The notes under the pieces: generated by a model
The model's database searches: none
Told to the model about the DNA's origin: nothing
What the model saw: only the letters and a program-made list of their open reading frames with translations
Made by a program: the position numbers and the translations under genes
Part shown: in pieces, positions 1 to 5,230 of the stretch
How the letters are laid out: every line of letters begins with the position of its first letter
Position numbering within the stretch: the stretch's first letter is position 1
Source of the DNA: an uncultured Verrucomicrobiota bacterium
Lineage (GTDB): Bacteria; Verrucomicrobiota; Kiritimatiellia; RFP12; UBA1067
Assembly (NCBI GenBank): GCA_947305585.1
Contig: CAMZDY010000076.1
Location: 1 to 5,230, forward strand
Length of the DNA: 5,230 nt
Direction: 5' to 3'

Positions 1-1224
1 GACGAGGAAGACTTTGTCGCCGACGCGGCAGCGGGGGGTGCGGAGAGTGAACCAGTCGCCCTTCGAGGCTTGGGAAAGAACCTCGTCGTCGCGGCGGAGT
101 TCACCGGCCACGAGGTCCACGACTCCGGTGGTGGAGCCTTGGATCTGGAGACGGTCGCCCGGCTTGACGCTATTATCCTGCACCTTGATCTGGGCGATGC
201 CGGCCTTGACGAAATAGTCGATAACCACGCCCAAATGACGCTTGACGGTCGTGGAAAGCGAATCTTCGGAATCGGTGAACTGGTCCTCGCCCGGACGTCC
301 GTAGAACATGCCGCGCGAGAACTCGCGATGGAAGACGGTCTTCACTTTGGCCGTCAATTCCGCCACCAGCTCCGGCGTGTAGGCATTGGCAAGGACGGCA
401 TCCACCGCGCGCCGGTAGCACTCGACCGTAGTCTTGACGTATTCTGCGTTGCGCGCGCGTCCCTCGATCTTGAAGGACGCGATCCCGGCCGCCATGAGCC
501 GGTCCACAAAGGCGAGACTGCACAGATCGCGCGCCGAAAGGACGGTATGCGGCTCCACGATAAAGCGCGTGTCGGACTCGTGCACCGGGCGGCCGTCCTT
601 ATCCTCGTACAGGTCCACCGCCTGCACCAGAAAGCGGCGCCGGCAAGGTTGGCGGCACTCGCCCCGGCAAGCGCTCTTGCCGAACGCCTCGTGGCTCATG
701 AGACAGCGTCCGCTCTCCGCCACGCATTGCGCGCCATGCACGAAGGTTTCGATTTCCATGCCGGTCAAGTCGATTATCGCCTTAACCTCGTCGAGCGTGC
801 ACTCCCGCGCCAGCACCACCCTCTCCACCCCCTGCGAAGCGAGGAAACGGACGGCCGCCGAATTGGAGGTGGACATTTGCGTCGAAACGTGGATATGTAC
901 GCCATGCTTGCGGCAGAGGTCGATAACGCCCCAATCGGCCACGATGAACGCGTCCACATACGGCTTGGCCTCGGCGATCAACCGGTCGATGCCGCAGAGT
1001 TCGCCCTCGAAAGCGATGGCGTTGAGCGCGAGATACGCCTTGACCCCCTTCTCCCGGCAGCGTCGATGGATCTCCGGCAGATCCTCGGTCCGGAAATTGA
1101 CGCCGCTCCGGGCGCGCATGTTGAAGGTGCCGAGTCCGAAATAGACGGCATCGGCGCCGGCGTCCAACGCGGCCTGAAGACAGGTGAAGTCGCCCGCGGG
1201 CGCGAGGATTTCCGGCCGTTTCAT
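1..1224 (-). CDS. U32 family peptidase, TrhP/YegQ-like (probable tRNA U34 hydroxylation protein), 3' end cut off
   Basis: The frame is open for 408 codons from ATG at 1224 to the left edge, with no stop inside the window. It begins MKRPEILAPAGD, the standard U32 N-terminus (PELLAPAG). The family signature follows: FVHGAQC...SGRC (H163, C167, C174), then GECRQPCRR (C190, C194), which supply the four cysteines expected to hold an iron-sulfur cluster. C186 is an additional cysteine just before them. SFKIEGRARNAEYV is the second conserved U32 block. The last ~80 residues (HLGVVIDYF...VKPGD...TTGVV...RVGDKVFLV) match the C-terminal beta-barrel of TrhP-type members, so the true stop is probably only a few codons beyond the edge. 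Characterised relatives hydroxylate tRNA U34 (TrhP), 23S rRNA (RlhA) or ubiquinone precursors (UbiU/V); the C-terminal barrel favours TrhP, but the exact substrate is inference. The start overlaps the upstream transporter gene as ATGA and has a GGAG ribosome-binding site 8 bases upstream. Confidence 0.9.
   Translation of the reverse strand, partial: MKRPEILAPAGDFTCLQAALDAGADAVYFGLGTFNMRARSGVNFRTEDLPEIHRRCREKGVKAYLALNAIAFEGELCGIDRLIAEAKPYVDAFIVADWGVIDLCRKHGVHIHVSTQMSTSNSAAVRFLASQGVERVVLARECTLDEVKAIIDLTGMEIETFVHGAQCVAESGRCLMSHEAFGKSACRGECRQPCRRRFLVQAVDLYEDKDGRPVHESDTRFIVEPHTVLSARDLCSLAFVDRLMAAGIASFKIEGRARNAEYVKTTVECYRRAVDAVLANAYTPELVAELTAKVKTVFHREFSRGMFYGRPGEDQFTDSEDSLSTTVKRHLGVVIDYFVKAGIAQIKVQDNSVKPGDRLQIQGSTTGVVDLVAGELRRDDEVLSQASKGDWFTLRTPRCRVGDKVFLV
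665..682. repeat. Short inverted repeat in the U32 gene
   Basis: CGGCAAG and CTTGCCG flank a 4-base loop, giving a perfect 7-bp stem. It lies in the codons for Phe-Gly-Lys-Ser-Ala-Cys-Arg just before the last two cluster cysteines. There is no U-tract and the protein coding explains the bases, so a functional role is doubtful. Confidence 0.3.
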
Positions 1225-2165
1225 GCGAGAAGCTCCATGGCAATGGCGATTACGGGCGGCATGGTGAAAATGCTGAGGAGCGTGGTGCCGCTCACGATCC
1301 CCACGGCGCTATCGACGTCCTTGCCGTACTTGGCCGCGAGCATGCTGTTCAGGGCGGCGGCCGGAGCCGAAGCGGCGATCGCCACCGCGAGCATCATGGT
1401 GGGATGGAGGAACTGGCGGAAAGGATACATGAGCGCCACGATCGACAGGGGGAAGATCACGAGCCGCACGAGCGTGGCAAGATAGGCGCTGCGGCTGCGC
1501 AAGAGCGGACGCAAGTCGGCCCCGGCGAGGTAGAAGCCGATGGCGATCATCGCGAGCGGGGTGTTGAGGTCGCCCAGCATCGCGACCGGCATCGCGACGG
1601 GGCCGGGGAGCGTGACCGACGCGATAAACAGCGGCAGCCCGAGCGCGAGACCGATAAAGCCGGGATTGAACAGCATCTTGACCACCTCGCCCCGGGTCAT
1701 GTCGCGCAAAGAGCCGCCCCGGATCTGCATCATCCCCCACGACCAGATGAAGAGATTGAAGATGGCCACGTAGACGATGCCGAAAAAGACGCCTTCGGGG
1801 CCGAGAATGGCCTCTTCGAGGGGGAGACCCATAAAGCCCGCGTTGCTGAAGGCGGCCGCCACCCGGAGTACGCCGCGCGTTTCGGGTTTGCCGCCATGCA
1901 CGAAGAGATAAGCAAGGGAAATCGCCACCGCATGGACGACCGTCACCACCACGAACGCGAGTCCCAGATGCTTCATCATCTGCGCCTCGAAGGGACGCTG
2001 GAACGCGCCAATCACGAGACAGGGCGTGACCACGATGACGAGGATGTTGACGATGCCTTTGACGGCCGCGCCGTCGATCCACTTGAGTTTGCGCGCCGCC
2101 GCCCCCACGCCCATCAGCGCAAAGAGCACGAGCACCTGCCGGAAAACGAGGAGGAAATTGTCCAT
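1221..2165 (-). CDS. AEC family (auxin efflux carrier-type) transporter
   Basis: The 314-residue protein is almost entirely hydrophobic, with about ten membrane segments (roughly residues 5-24, 34-55, 67-90, 98-117, 125-147, 165-186, 190-214, 227-247, 255-278, 287-313) and a basic/polar loop at about 148-163. This two-times-five arrangement and length are normal for the AEC/BASS-related carriers. Family marks are AAAFSNAGFMGLPL at 103-116 (compare the usual F-N-x-G-x-x-G-x-P-L) and SGTTLLSIFTMPP at 292-304. Bacterial members carry malate, malonate and other organic anions, but nothing in the sequence fixes the substrate. It should sit in the inner membrane. I chose ATG at 2165, which forms TGATG with the stop of the upstream hydrolase gene; a TTG one codon earlier (2168) is possible but less likely. 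No Shine-Dalgarno sequence is visible upstream, so translation probably depends on coupling to the previous gene. A 12-base tandem duplication lies inside it (1578-1601). Confidence 0.93.
   Translation of the reverse strand: MDNFLLVFRQVLVLFALMGVGAAARKLKWIDGAAVKGIVNILVIVVTPCLVIGAFQRPFEAQMMKHLGLAFVVVTVVHAVAISLAYLFVHGGKPETRGVLRVAAAFSNAGFMGLPLEEAILGPEGVFFGIVYVAIFNLFIWSWGMMQIRGGSLRDMTRGEVVKMLFNPGFIGLALGLPLFIASVTLPGPVAMPVAMLGDLNTPLAMIAIGFYLAGADLRPLLRSRSAYLATLVRLVIFPLSIVALMYPFRQFLHPTMMLAVAIAASAPAAALNSMLAAKYGKDVDSAVGIVSGTTLLSIFTMPPVIAIAMELLA
1233..1236 (-). promoter_or_regulatory. Shine-Dalgarno site of the U32 gene
   Basis: On the minus strand GGAG is followed by 8 bases and then the ATG at 1224. 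It lies inside the last codons of the AEC transporter gene (Met-Glu-Leu-Leu-Ala-stop). It is the clearest ribosome-binding site in the window and supports ATG 1224 as the U32 start. Confidence 0.6.
1578..1601. repeat. 12-base tandem duplication inside the AEC gene
   Basis: Two adjacent 12-base units, catcgcgaccgg and catcgcgacggg, differ at one position. On the minus strand they encode Pro-Val-Ala-Met twice (residues 189-196 of the carrier), at the start of the seventh predicted membrane segment. The reading frame is kept. It looks like a small in-frame slippage duplication rather than a functional site. Confidence 0.6.
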
Positions 2166-2749
2166 CAATACTGCAGGAAGGGATTGCCGTCCTTTTCGAC
2201 GCCGATCGTGGTGAGCGCGCCGTGTCCCGGCACGACCAGGGTTTCTTCCGGCAACGCCGTAAGCTTACGGAGCGACGCCATCAAGGTGGGCATGTCGCCC
2301 CCCGGCAGATCCGTGCGCCCCACCGAAAAGTTGAAGAGCGTATCGCCCGAAAAGAGCACCTTGCCCGCCTCGAACCAGTAGCAGACGCCGCCCGGAGTGT
2401 GGCCGGGCGTTTCGATTACGGTGCAGCCCTCGATCGCCTCGGGCGTCCAGATGACGTTGCGGGGCATGGGCGCGGGGGGATAGTCGGGCGGGAAATTGTT
2501 GAGCGGATGGGTGATGATCTTGGCGTCTTCGGGGTGGACTACTACCGGCAGTTCCGGCCAACGCGTCTGGAGCGACGCGATGGCGCCGATATGATCGAAA
2601 TGCGCGTGCGTGAGGAGGATGGCCCGGGGCGTTTGGCCGTCCAATTCCTCGATGATGCGCTCCGGTTCGGCGCCCGGATCGATGATGTAGCCCGAGTAGA
2701 TCGAGCAGTTTTCTTCGAAAGGTCCGACGGCGAAAGTTTTGCGTTCCAT
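2165..2749 (-). CDS. MBL-fold metallo-hydrolase, glyoxalase II-like (YcbL type)
   Basis: The 194-residue protein contains the full metallo-beta-lactamase metal-binding set: THAHFDH at 47-53 (H48, H50, D52, H53), PGHTPGG around H117, FSGDTLF with D136, and the closing PGHG with H176, followed by TTIGVEK and NPFLQ at the C-terminus. The order GDTLF, GRTD, GD, then GHG, T-T-I-G-x-E, NPFL is that of YcbL-like single-domain enzymes, which hydrolyse glutathione thioesters such as S-lactoylglutathione; they lack the C-terminal helical domain of classical glyoxalase II. It has no signal peptide and is expected to be cytoplasmic. The true substrate is unproven. I placed the start at ATG 2749, which forms TGATG with the stop of the GHL10 gene and lies 8 bases after AGGA; GTG at 2752 is an alternative that adds one residue. 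Its stop overlaps the AEC start in the same way. Confidence 0.92.
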   Translation of the reverse strand: MERKTFAVGPFEENCSIYSGYIIDPGAEPERIIEELDGQTPRAILLTHAHFDHIGAIASLQTRWPELPVVVHPEDAKIITHPLNNFPPDYPPAPMPRNVIWTPEAIEGCTVIETPGHTPGGVCYWFEAGKVLFSGDTLFNFSVGRTDLPGGDMPTLMASLRKLTALPEETLVVPGHGALTTIGVEKDGNPFLQY

Positions 2750-4326
2750 CACCAGATTCCTAGTTTGAGATAGGGTAAAACCGATTTTTCGAGGTAAGTG
2801 TCGAGGTCGAACAGCGCCACTCCGGCAAGACCGTATTTGCGCACGAGGCGCGTCTGGTCGATCACGCCCTTCGCGTCAAGCCGCGACTCGTTGGCCGTGA
2901 CGCCGAGGCCCGCGATGATGCGGCGCGCGTTCTTTGGAGGCACGGCGTGCTGCGCAAGGTACGATTCGAACCTGGCGAGATCCTCCGTATAGTCCATCGG
3001 CACCACGTAGTCCACGAGATTCAAGTCGAGCCAACGTTCCCAATCCTGCCCCACCGCGGCCACGCACGAGGGATACTTGCCCAGCACGGCCGCAGTGAGC
3101 CATTTGGAGCGGGGAACGCGGCTGCGCGTCTCCGCCACGAAGCCGGTAATGGACGAGACCGCATTGGGCGGCAGATTACTGCGCTCGTACCAGCGCACGA
3201 AGTCCAGATGCACCCCGTCCACGCGATAGCGGGAGTTGATCTCCTCGATGGCGGCGAGCACGTGGCGGCGCACTTCGGGGCGGGATGGATCGAGATATTC
3301 GGTCGGCTTGCCGTCGGCCGTTTTGAGCGTCCAGCCGCGGCTACGGAACTGCGCCAGCGTCTTAGGCGAACCGCGAGTGGCGGTGAAGCAGAGCACCCAC
3401 GCATGCACGCGGATGCCGGTGCCCTTGGCCGCCTGGAGACATGCGGCGAGCTGGTCGCCCTCGTTCAGGAAAGTCTGGCTGGACGGGAGGACGGACGAAG
3501 GATAGTGGGCGAAACCCGCCCCGGCCACATTGACGAAAAGATCGGTGACCCGCGCTTCCTGCAACACTTTGAAGGTTTTAGGCCAGTTGCCGGGATAGAG
3601 TCCGCATCCGGAATGGTCCCAGACGGCATGGATTTCGCCCTTGCGCGGAACTTGCTTGAGGGCATAGGCCTTGAGCCGCGCCGCTTCGTTGAGCCGCTTC
3701 TTCTCGGCCGCTTCCCGATTCCAGAGTTTCGGGTCCACGCTACCGCAAATGGCCGCCACGAGTTGGGCTTTCAGGGCTTCGTCGCCATCGGCCAAAAGGA
3801 CGTGCGTCATCCAGTAGCCCTGACGCGAACTGATCCAGGCCACGTCGCCGGTGGACTTGCCGGTGCGGTCGCTCCACCAGGCGATGGCGCGCGACTTGCC
3901 CTCGATGGGAGCGGCGCTCTGGAGGACGGTGGAACTTTGGAGAATCTTGTCCGGAAAGCCGGAAGGAACGGATTTGACGAAGTCCATCCGGCTCCAGCAC
4001 CCGGGATACTTGGCCGTTTTGTAGCCGGTGGGCTTCACCCCCATGAGCGCGCCCAGCTTGGGCGAGGCGGAATGGAAGACTACGAGTTTGCCGCCCTGGC
4101 GCACATAGGCGGTGATTTCGTCCAGTTCCCGGGCGGTAGGCTCGTGGAAACCGACGAGGAATGCGACGGGGCCGGACTTGAGCCGGGCGCCCATTTCGGA
4201 CGGAGTTATCACCTCGGCCGGCACTTCGGCGCTCCGGAGCCAGCGCTGGATATGGCGCGAGAGCGAGGTGTAGTAGCCCGGCTCGTGCGCCACGATCATC
4301 ACCGCCGCGAGGAGAGAAGCTATCAT
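2749..4326 (-). CDS. Two-domain protein with C-terminal GHL10/YddW-like glycoside-hydrolase-like barrel
   Basis: The protein has 525 residues. Residues about 1-195 look like an alpha/beta (Rossmann or class I amidotransferase-like) domain: strand VMIVAHEPG, a helix, VAFLVGFHEP, then YVRQGGKLVVFHSASPKLGALMG. No amidotransferase Cys nucleophile is seen, so a structural or binding role is likely. A charged helix (about 203-225) leads into a TIM barrel from about 231 to 515 resembling GHL10 (the YddW/'family 10 glycosylhydrolase' group): EIHAVWDHSG at the first strand, YLDPSRPEVRRHV at 344-355, DGVHLDFVRWY at 370-380 with the probable active-site Asp, VDYVVPMDYTED at 438-449, and GLAGVALFDLDTY at 499-511. 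Relatives act on or bind polysaccharide or peptidoglycan, usually outside the cytoplasm; this substrate is unknown. The N-terminus is hydrophobic but lacks basic residues, so export is uncertain. The start at ATG 4326 overlaps the trmD stop as ATGA. The frame stays open further upstream through trmD, but that stretch is a shadow of the conserved trmD coding and has no plausible start near the junction. Confidence 0.85.
   Translation of the reverse strand: MIASLLAAVMIVAHEPGYYTSLSRHIQRWLRSAEVPAEVITPSEMGARLKSGPVAFLVGFHEPTARELDEITAYVRQGGKLVVFHSASPKLGALMGVKPTGYKTAKYPGCWSRMDFVKSVPSGFPDKILQSSTVLQSAAPIEGKSRAIAWWSDRTGKSTGDVAWISSRQGYWMTHVLLADGDEALKAQLVAAICGSVDPKLWNREAAEKKRLNEAARLKAYALKQVPRKGEIHAVWDHSGCGLYPGNWPKTFKVLQEARVTDLFVNVAGAGFAHYPSSVLPSSQTFLNEGDQLAACLQAAKGTGIRVHAWVLCFTATRGSPKTLAQFRSRGWTLKTADGKPTEYLDPSRPEVRRHVLAAIEEINSRYRVDGVHLDFVRWYERSNLPPNAVSSITGFVAETRSRVPRSKWLTAAVLGKYPSCVAAVGQDWERWLDLNLVDYVVPMDYTEDLARFESYLAQHAVPPKNARRIIAGLGVTANESRLDAKGVIDQTRLVRKYGLAGVALFDLDTYLEKSVLPYLKLGIW
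2758..2761 (-). promoter_or_regulatory. Shine-Dalgarno site of the MBL hydrolase gene
   Basis: AGGA on the minus strand lies 8 bases before ATG 2749 and 5 bases before the alternative GTG 2752. It sits within the final codons of the GHL10 gene (Leu-Gly-Ile-Trp-stop). Confidence 0.5.
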
Positions 4327-5003
4327 GGCAGCAGATCCGGACGCATGGTCCGGGTGAGTTTGGCGGCTTCGCTTTCGCGCCACGCCTCGGCCTTGACGTG
4401 GTCGCCCCCCAAGAGCACTTCGGGCACCTTCATGCCCCGGAAGTCCGCCGGGTGCGTATATTGCGGCGCTTCCAATGTGGCGCCGTCGGAAAAGCTCTCG
4501 CTCCGGGTGGCGGCGAGTCCCCCGCCCAGCACTCCGGGGAGGAGCCGCACGATCGAATCGGTCATGGCGGCCGCGGCCAGTTCGCCGCCCGTCATCACGA
4601 AATCGCCGATCGAGAATTCGTCGGTGGCGAGCGTGCGGATGCGCGCGTCGAAACCTTCGTAATGGCCGCACATGAAAACGAGGTGGTCCTCTTCCGCGAG
4701 TTCCCGCGCGTCCGCCTGCACAAAACGTTTGCCGGCGGGAGTGGTCATGATTATGCGCGGCTTTTTCACGCAATCTTTGGTGAGGGTTTCGACGGCTTCG
4801 AACCAGGGCGCGCACATCATCAGCATGCCCGGGCCCCCGCCGTAGGGACGGTCGTCCACCGTGCGGCGCCTGTCGTGCGCGAAGTCGCGGAGGTCGTGGA
4901 TAAAGATTTCGCACGCGCCCTTGCGTTGGGCGCGTGCGACGATCGATTCCCTCAGGAATCCTTCGAACATCCTCGGCTGAACGCTAACGATGTCGATCTT
5001 CAT
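4323..5003 (-). CDS. trmD: tRNA (guanine37-N1)-methyltransferase TrmD
   Basis: This 226-residue SPOUT-family enzyme transfers methyl from S-adenosylmethionine to G37 next to the anticodon, preventing +1 frameshifting; it works as a cytoplasmic dimer. All signature blocks are present: TVDDRPYGGGPGMLMM at 48-63, CGHYEGFDAR at 112-121, EFSIGDFVMTGGEL at 129-142 and LLPGVLG at 154-160 (the trefoil-knot SAM site), then ESFSDG and the C-terminal tRNA-binding region with PQYTHPADFRG and VPEVLLGGDH. The position aligned with E. coli catalytic Asp169 is Glu169 here. It ends at RPDLLP and lacks the extra C-terminal tail of the E. coli protein (255 residues), which is common. The start is ATG 5003 giving MKIDIVSVQP, matching the family N-terminus; no strong Shine-Dalgarno is present and another out-of-frame ATG lies 4 bases upstream. 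rplS ends 17 bases upstream, and the stop overlaps the GHL10 start. A strong hairpin lies within codons 22-32. Confidence 0.98.
   Translation of the reverse strand: MKIDIVSVQPRMFEGFLRESIVARAQRKGACEIFIHDLRDFAHDRRRTVDDRPYGGGPGMLMMCAPWFEAVETLTKDCVKKPRIIMTTPAGKRFVQADARELAEEDHLVFMCGHYEGFDARIRTLATDEFSIGDFVMTGGELAAAAMTDSIVRLLPGVLGGGLAATRSESFSDGATLEAPQYTHPADFRGMKVPEVLLGGDHVKAEAWRESEAAKLTRTMRPDLLP
4909..4939 (-). promoter_or_regulatory. Perfect 12-bp GC-rich hairpin inside the 5' part of trmD
   Basis: On the minus strand TCGCACGCGCCC is followed by a 7-base loop (AACGCAA) and then the exact reverse complement GGGCGCGTGCGA. It starts about 65 bases after the trmD start codon and encodes part of VARAQRKGACE. 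The downstream sequence (AATCTTTATCC) is not a real U-tract, so it is not a typical intrinsic terminator. It could slow ribosomes or reduce trmD output relative to rplS; that role is inference. The stem itself is seen directly. Confidence 0.55.
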
Positions 5004-5020
5004 CCATCAAATTGGTCCGC
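5004..5020 (-). other. rplS-trmD intergenic spacer
   Basis: This 17-base gap is the only non-coding sequence in the window. It holds no terminator and no promoter-like boxes. The only weak purine stretch is GCGGA, about 12 bases before the trmD ATG, which is too far and too weak to be a convincing ribosome-binding site. The short gap supports co-transcription of rplS and trmD. Confidence 0.6.
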
Positions 5021-5230
5021 TTACTTCTTGACGAGCTTGCGGACGGCCTTATGCGAGCAGAAAGTGCGCTCGGTATAAAGCTTGCTGCGCCACGAGGGGG
5101 ACTTCTTGACCAGCTTGATGGCCTGGATCCACGGGCTGTTGAACGGGAAGAGCTTCTCCACCCGCACGCCGTAGCTTTCGCGGCTGACGGTGAAATTGCC
5201 CGCCACGTTCTTGCGGCCGTTGTCGATGGC
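5021..5230 (-). CDS. rplS: 50S ribosomal protein L19, C-terminal part (5' end outside window)
   Basis: Sixty-nine C-terminal residues are present, in frame from the right edge (AIDNGRKNV...) to TAA at 5021. L19 sits at the 30S-50S interface of the ribosome. Recognition rests on GNFTVSRESYGVRVEKLFPF and NSPWIQAIKLVKK, which align with the L19 core FTVRKIS-G-GVERVF-x-x-HSP-x-x-x-x-I-x-VKR, followed by RSKLY (compare RKAKLYYLR). The loop before FTV is about two residues longer than in E. coli. The end after KLY (TERTFCSHKAVRKLVKK) departs from the usual YLR-x-R-x-G-K-A pattern. Being next to trmD supports the call, although here rplS precedes trmD in transcription instead of following it. The true start, ribosome-binding site and operon promoter lie beyond the window. 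A GTG codon at 5206 is an internal Val, not a start, because homology continues upstream of it. Confidence 0.93.
   Translation of the reverse strand, partial: AIDNGRKNVAGNFTVSRESYGVRVEKLFPFNSPWIQAIKLVKKSPSWRSKLYTERTFCSHKAVRKLVKK

Noticed and set aside
70..1485. A 471-codon open frame on the plus strand, antisense to the U32 gene and the end of the AEC gene
   Set aside because: It spans two genes with clear homology on the other strand and shows no domain or ribosome-binding site; it is a coding shadow.
2257..2270. A perfect 14-base palindrome, CCGTAAGCTTACGG, inside the MBL hydrolase gene
   Set aside because: It is explained by the codons for Leu-Arg-Lys-Leu-Thr, and one 14-base palindrome is not surprising by chance in 5 kb; no operator context is present.
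1404..2381. A 325-codon plus-strand frame rich in Asp, Glu, His and Arg
   Set aside because: The composition is what the reverse complement of hydrophobic AEC transporter codons gives; it has no recognisable fold.
2947..4662. A 571-codon open frame on the plus strand, antisense to the GHL10 and trmD genes
   Set aside because: It lies opposite strongly recognisable genes, its product is low-complexity and His/Gly/Arg-rich with no family motif, and such antisense frames are expected from the G/C third-position bias of this genome.
4327..4914. Upstream extension of the GHL10 frame (196 more codons, giving 721 residues)
   Set aside because: This part overlaps trmD in another frame. The translated extension is Arg/His-rich junk, while trmD is conserved throughout, and the ATGA junction gives a natural start at 4326.
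4909..4950. The trmD hairpin as an intrinsic terminator
   Set aside because: The stem is strong, but the bases after it on the minus strand (AATCTTTATCC) are not a U-run and it lies inside an essential gene, so full termination here is implausible.
5021..5206. rplS starting at GTG 5206 as a small complete 61-residue gene
   Set aside because: L19-like sequence continues in frame upstream of this codon to the window edge, so the GTG is an internal valine and the gene is partial.

Overview
The window is a single, gene-dense stretch of bacterial chromosome, roughly 60% GC by eye. Every supported gene lies on the minus strand. Read in the direction of transcription (right to left) the order is: the 3' part of rplS (ribosomal protein L19, running off the right edge), trmD (tRNA m1G37 methyltransferase), a two-domain protein ending in a GHL10/YddW-type glycoside-hydrolase-like barrel, a small YcbL-type metallo-beta-lactamase-fold (glyoxalase II-like) hydrolase, an AEC-family (auxin efflux carrier type) membrane transporter, and a U32-family 'peptidase' of the tRNA-hydroxylase TrhP/YegQ kind that runs off the left edge. 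There is no untranslated gap longer than 17 bases, and no tRNA, rRNA, CRISPR array, insertion sequence, promoter or convincing terminator is visible.

Layout: rplS stops 17 bases before trmD starts. Every later junction is a stop/start overlap: ATGA between trmD and the GHL10 gene, TGATG between GHL10 and the hydrolase, TGATG between the hydrolase and the AEC transporter, and ATGA between the transporter and the U32 gene. This is the signature of one polycistronic message with translational coupling, whose promoter lies beyond the right edge. Only the U32 gene and the hydrolase have recognisable Shine-Dalgarno sequences.

The gene set does not identify the organism. The sequence is bacterial. 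A GHL10 protein beside housekeeping genes and the divergent L19 tail are compatible with a Gram-negative lineage such as the PVC group (Verrucomicrobiota/Kiritimatiellota/Lentisphaerota), but this is a weak inference. Three genes belong to translation: L19, TrmD acting at position 37 of the anticodon loop, and a TrhP-like enzyme that would act at U34. The three genes between them (glycoside-hydrolase-like, thioester/MBL hydrolase, carrier) have no obvious connection to translation and look like passengers on a strongly expressed housekeeping transcript.

Points most worth a second look: rplS lies upstream of trmD, the reverse of the usual order; a perfect 12-bp GC-rich hairpin lies inside the first 100 bases of trmD; TrmD carries Glu where the E. 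coli enzyme has its catalytic Asp169; the GHL10 protein has an extra N-terminal Rossmann/amidotransferase-like domain and no clear signal peptide; and two anticodon-loop modification enzymes share one operon. I found no convincing wholly new system; the region is mainly a housekeeping operon with an unusual gene order.
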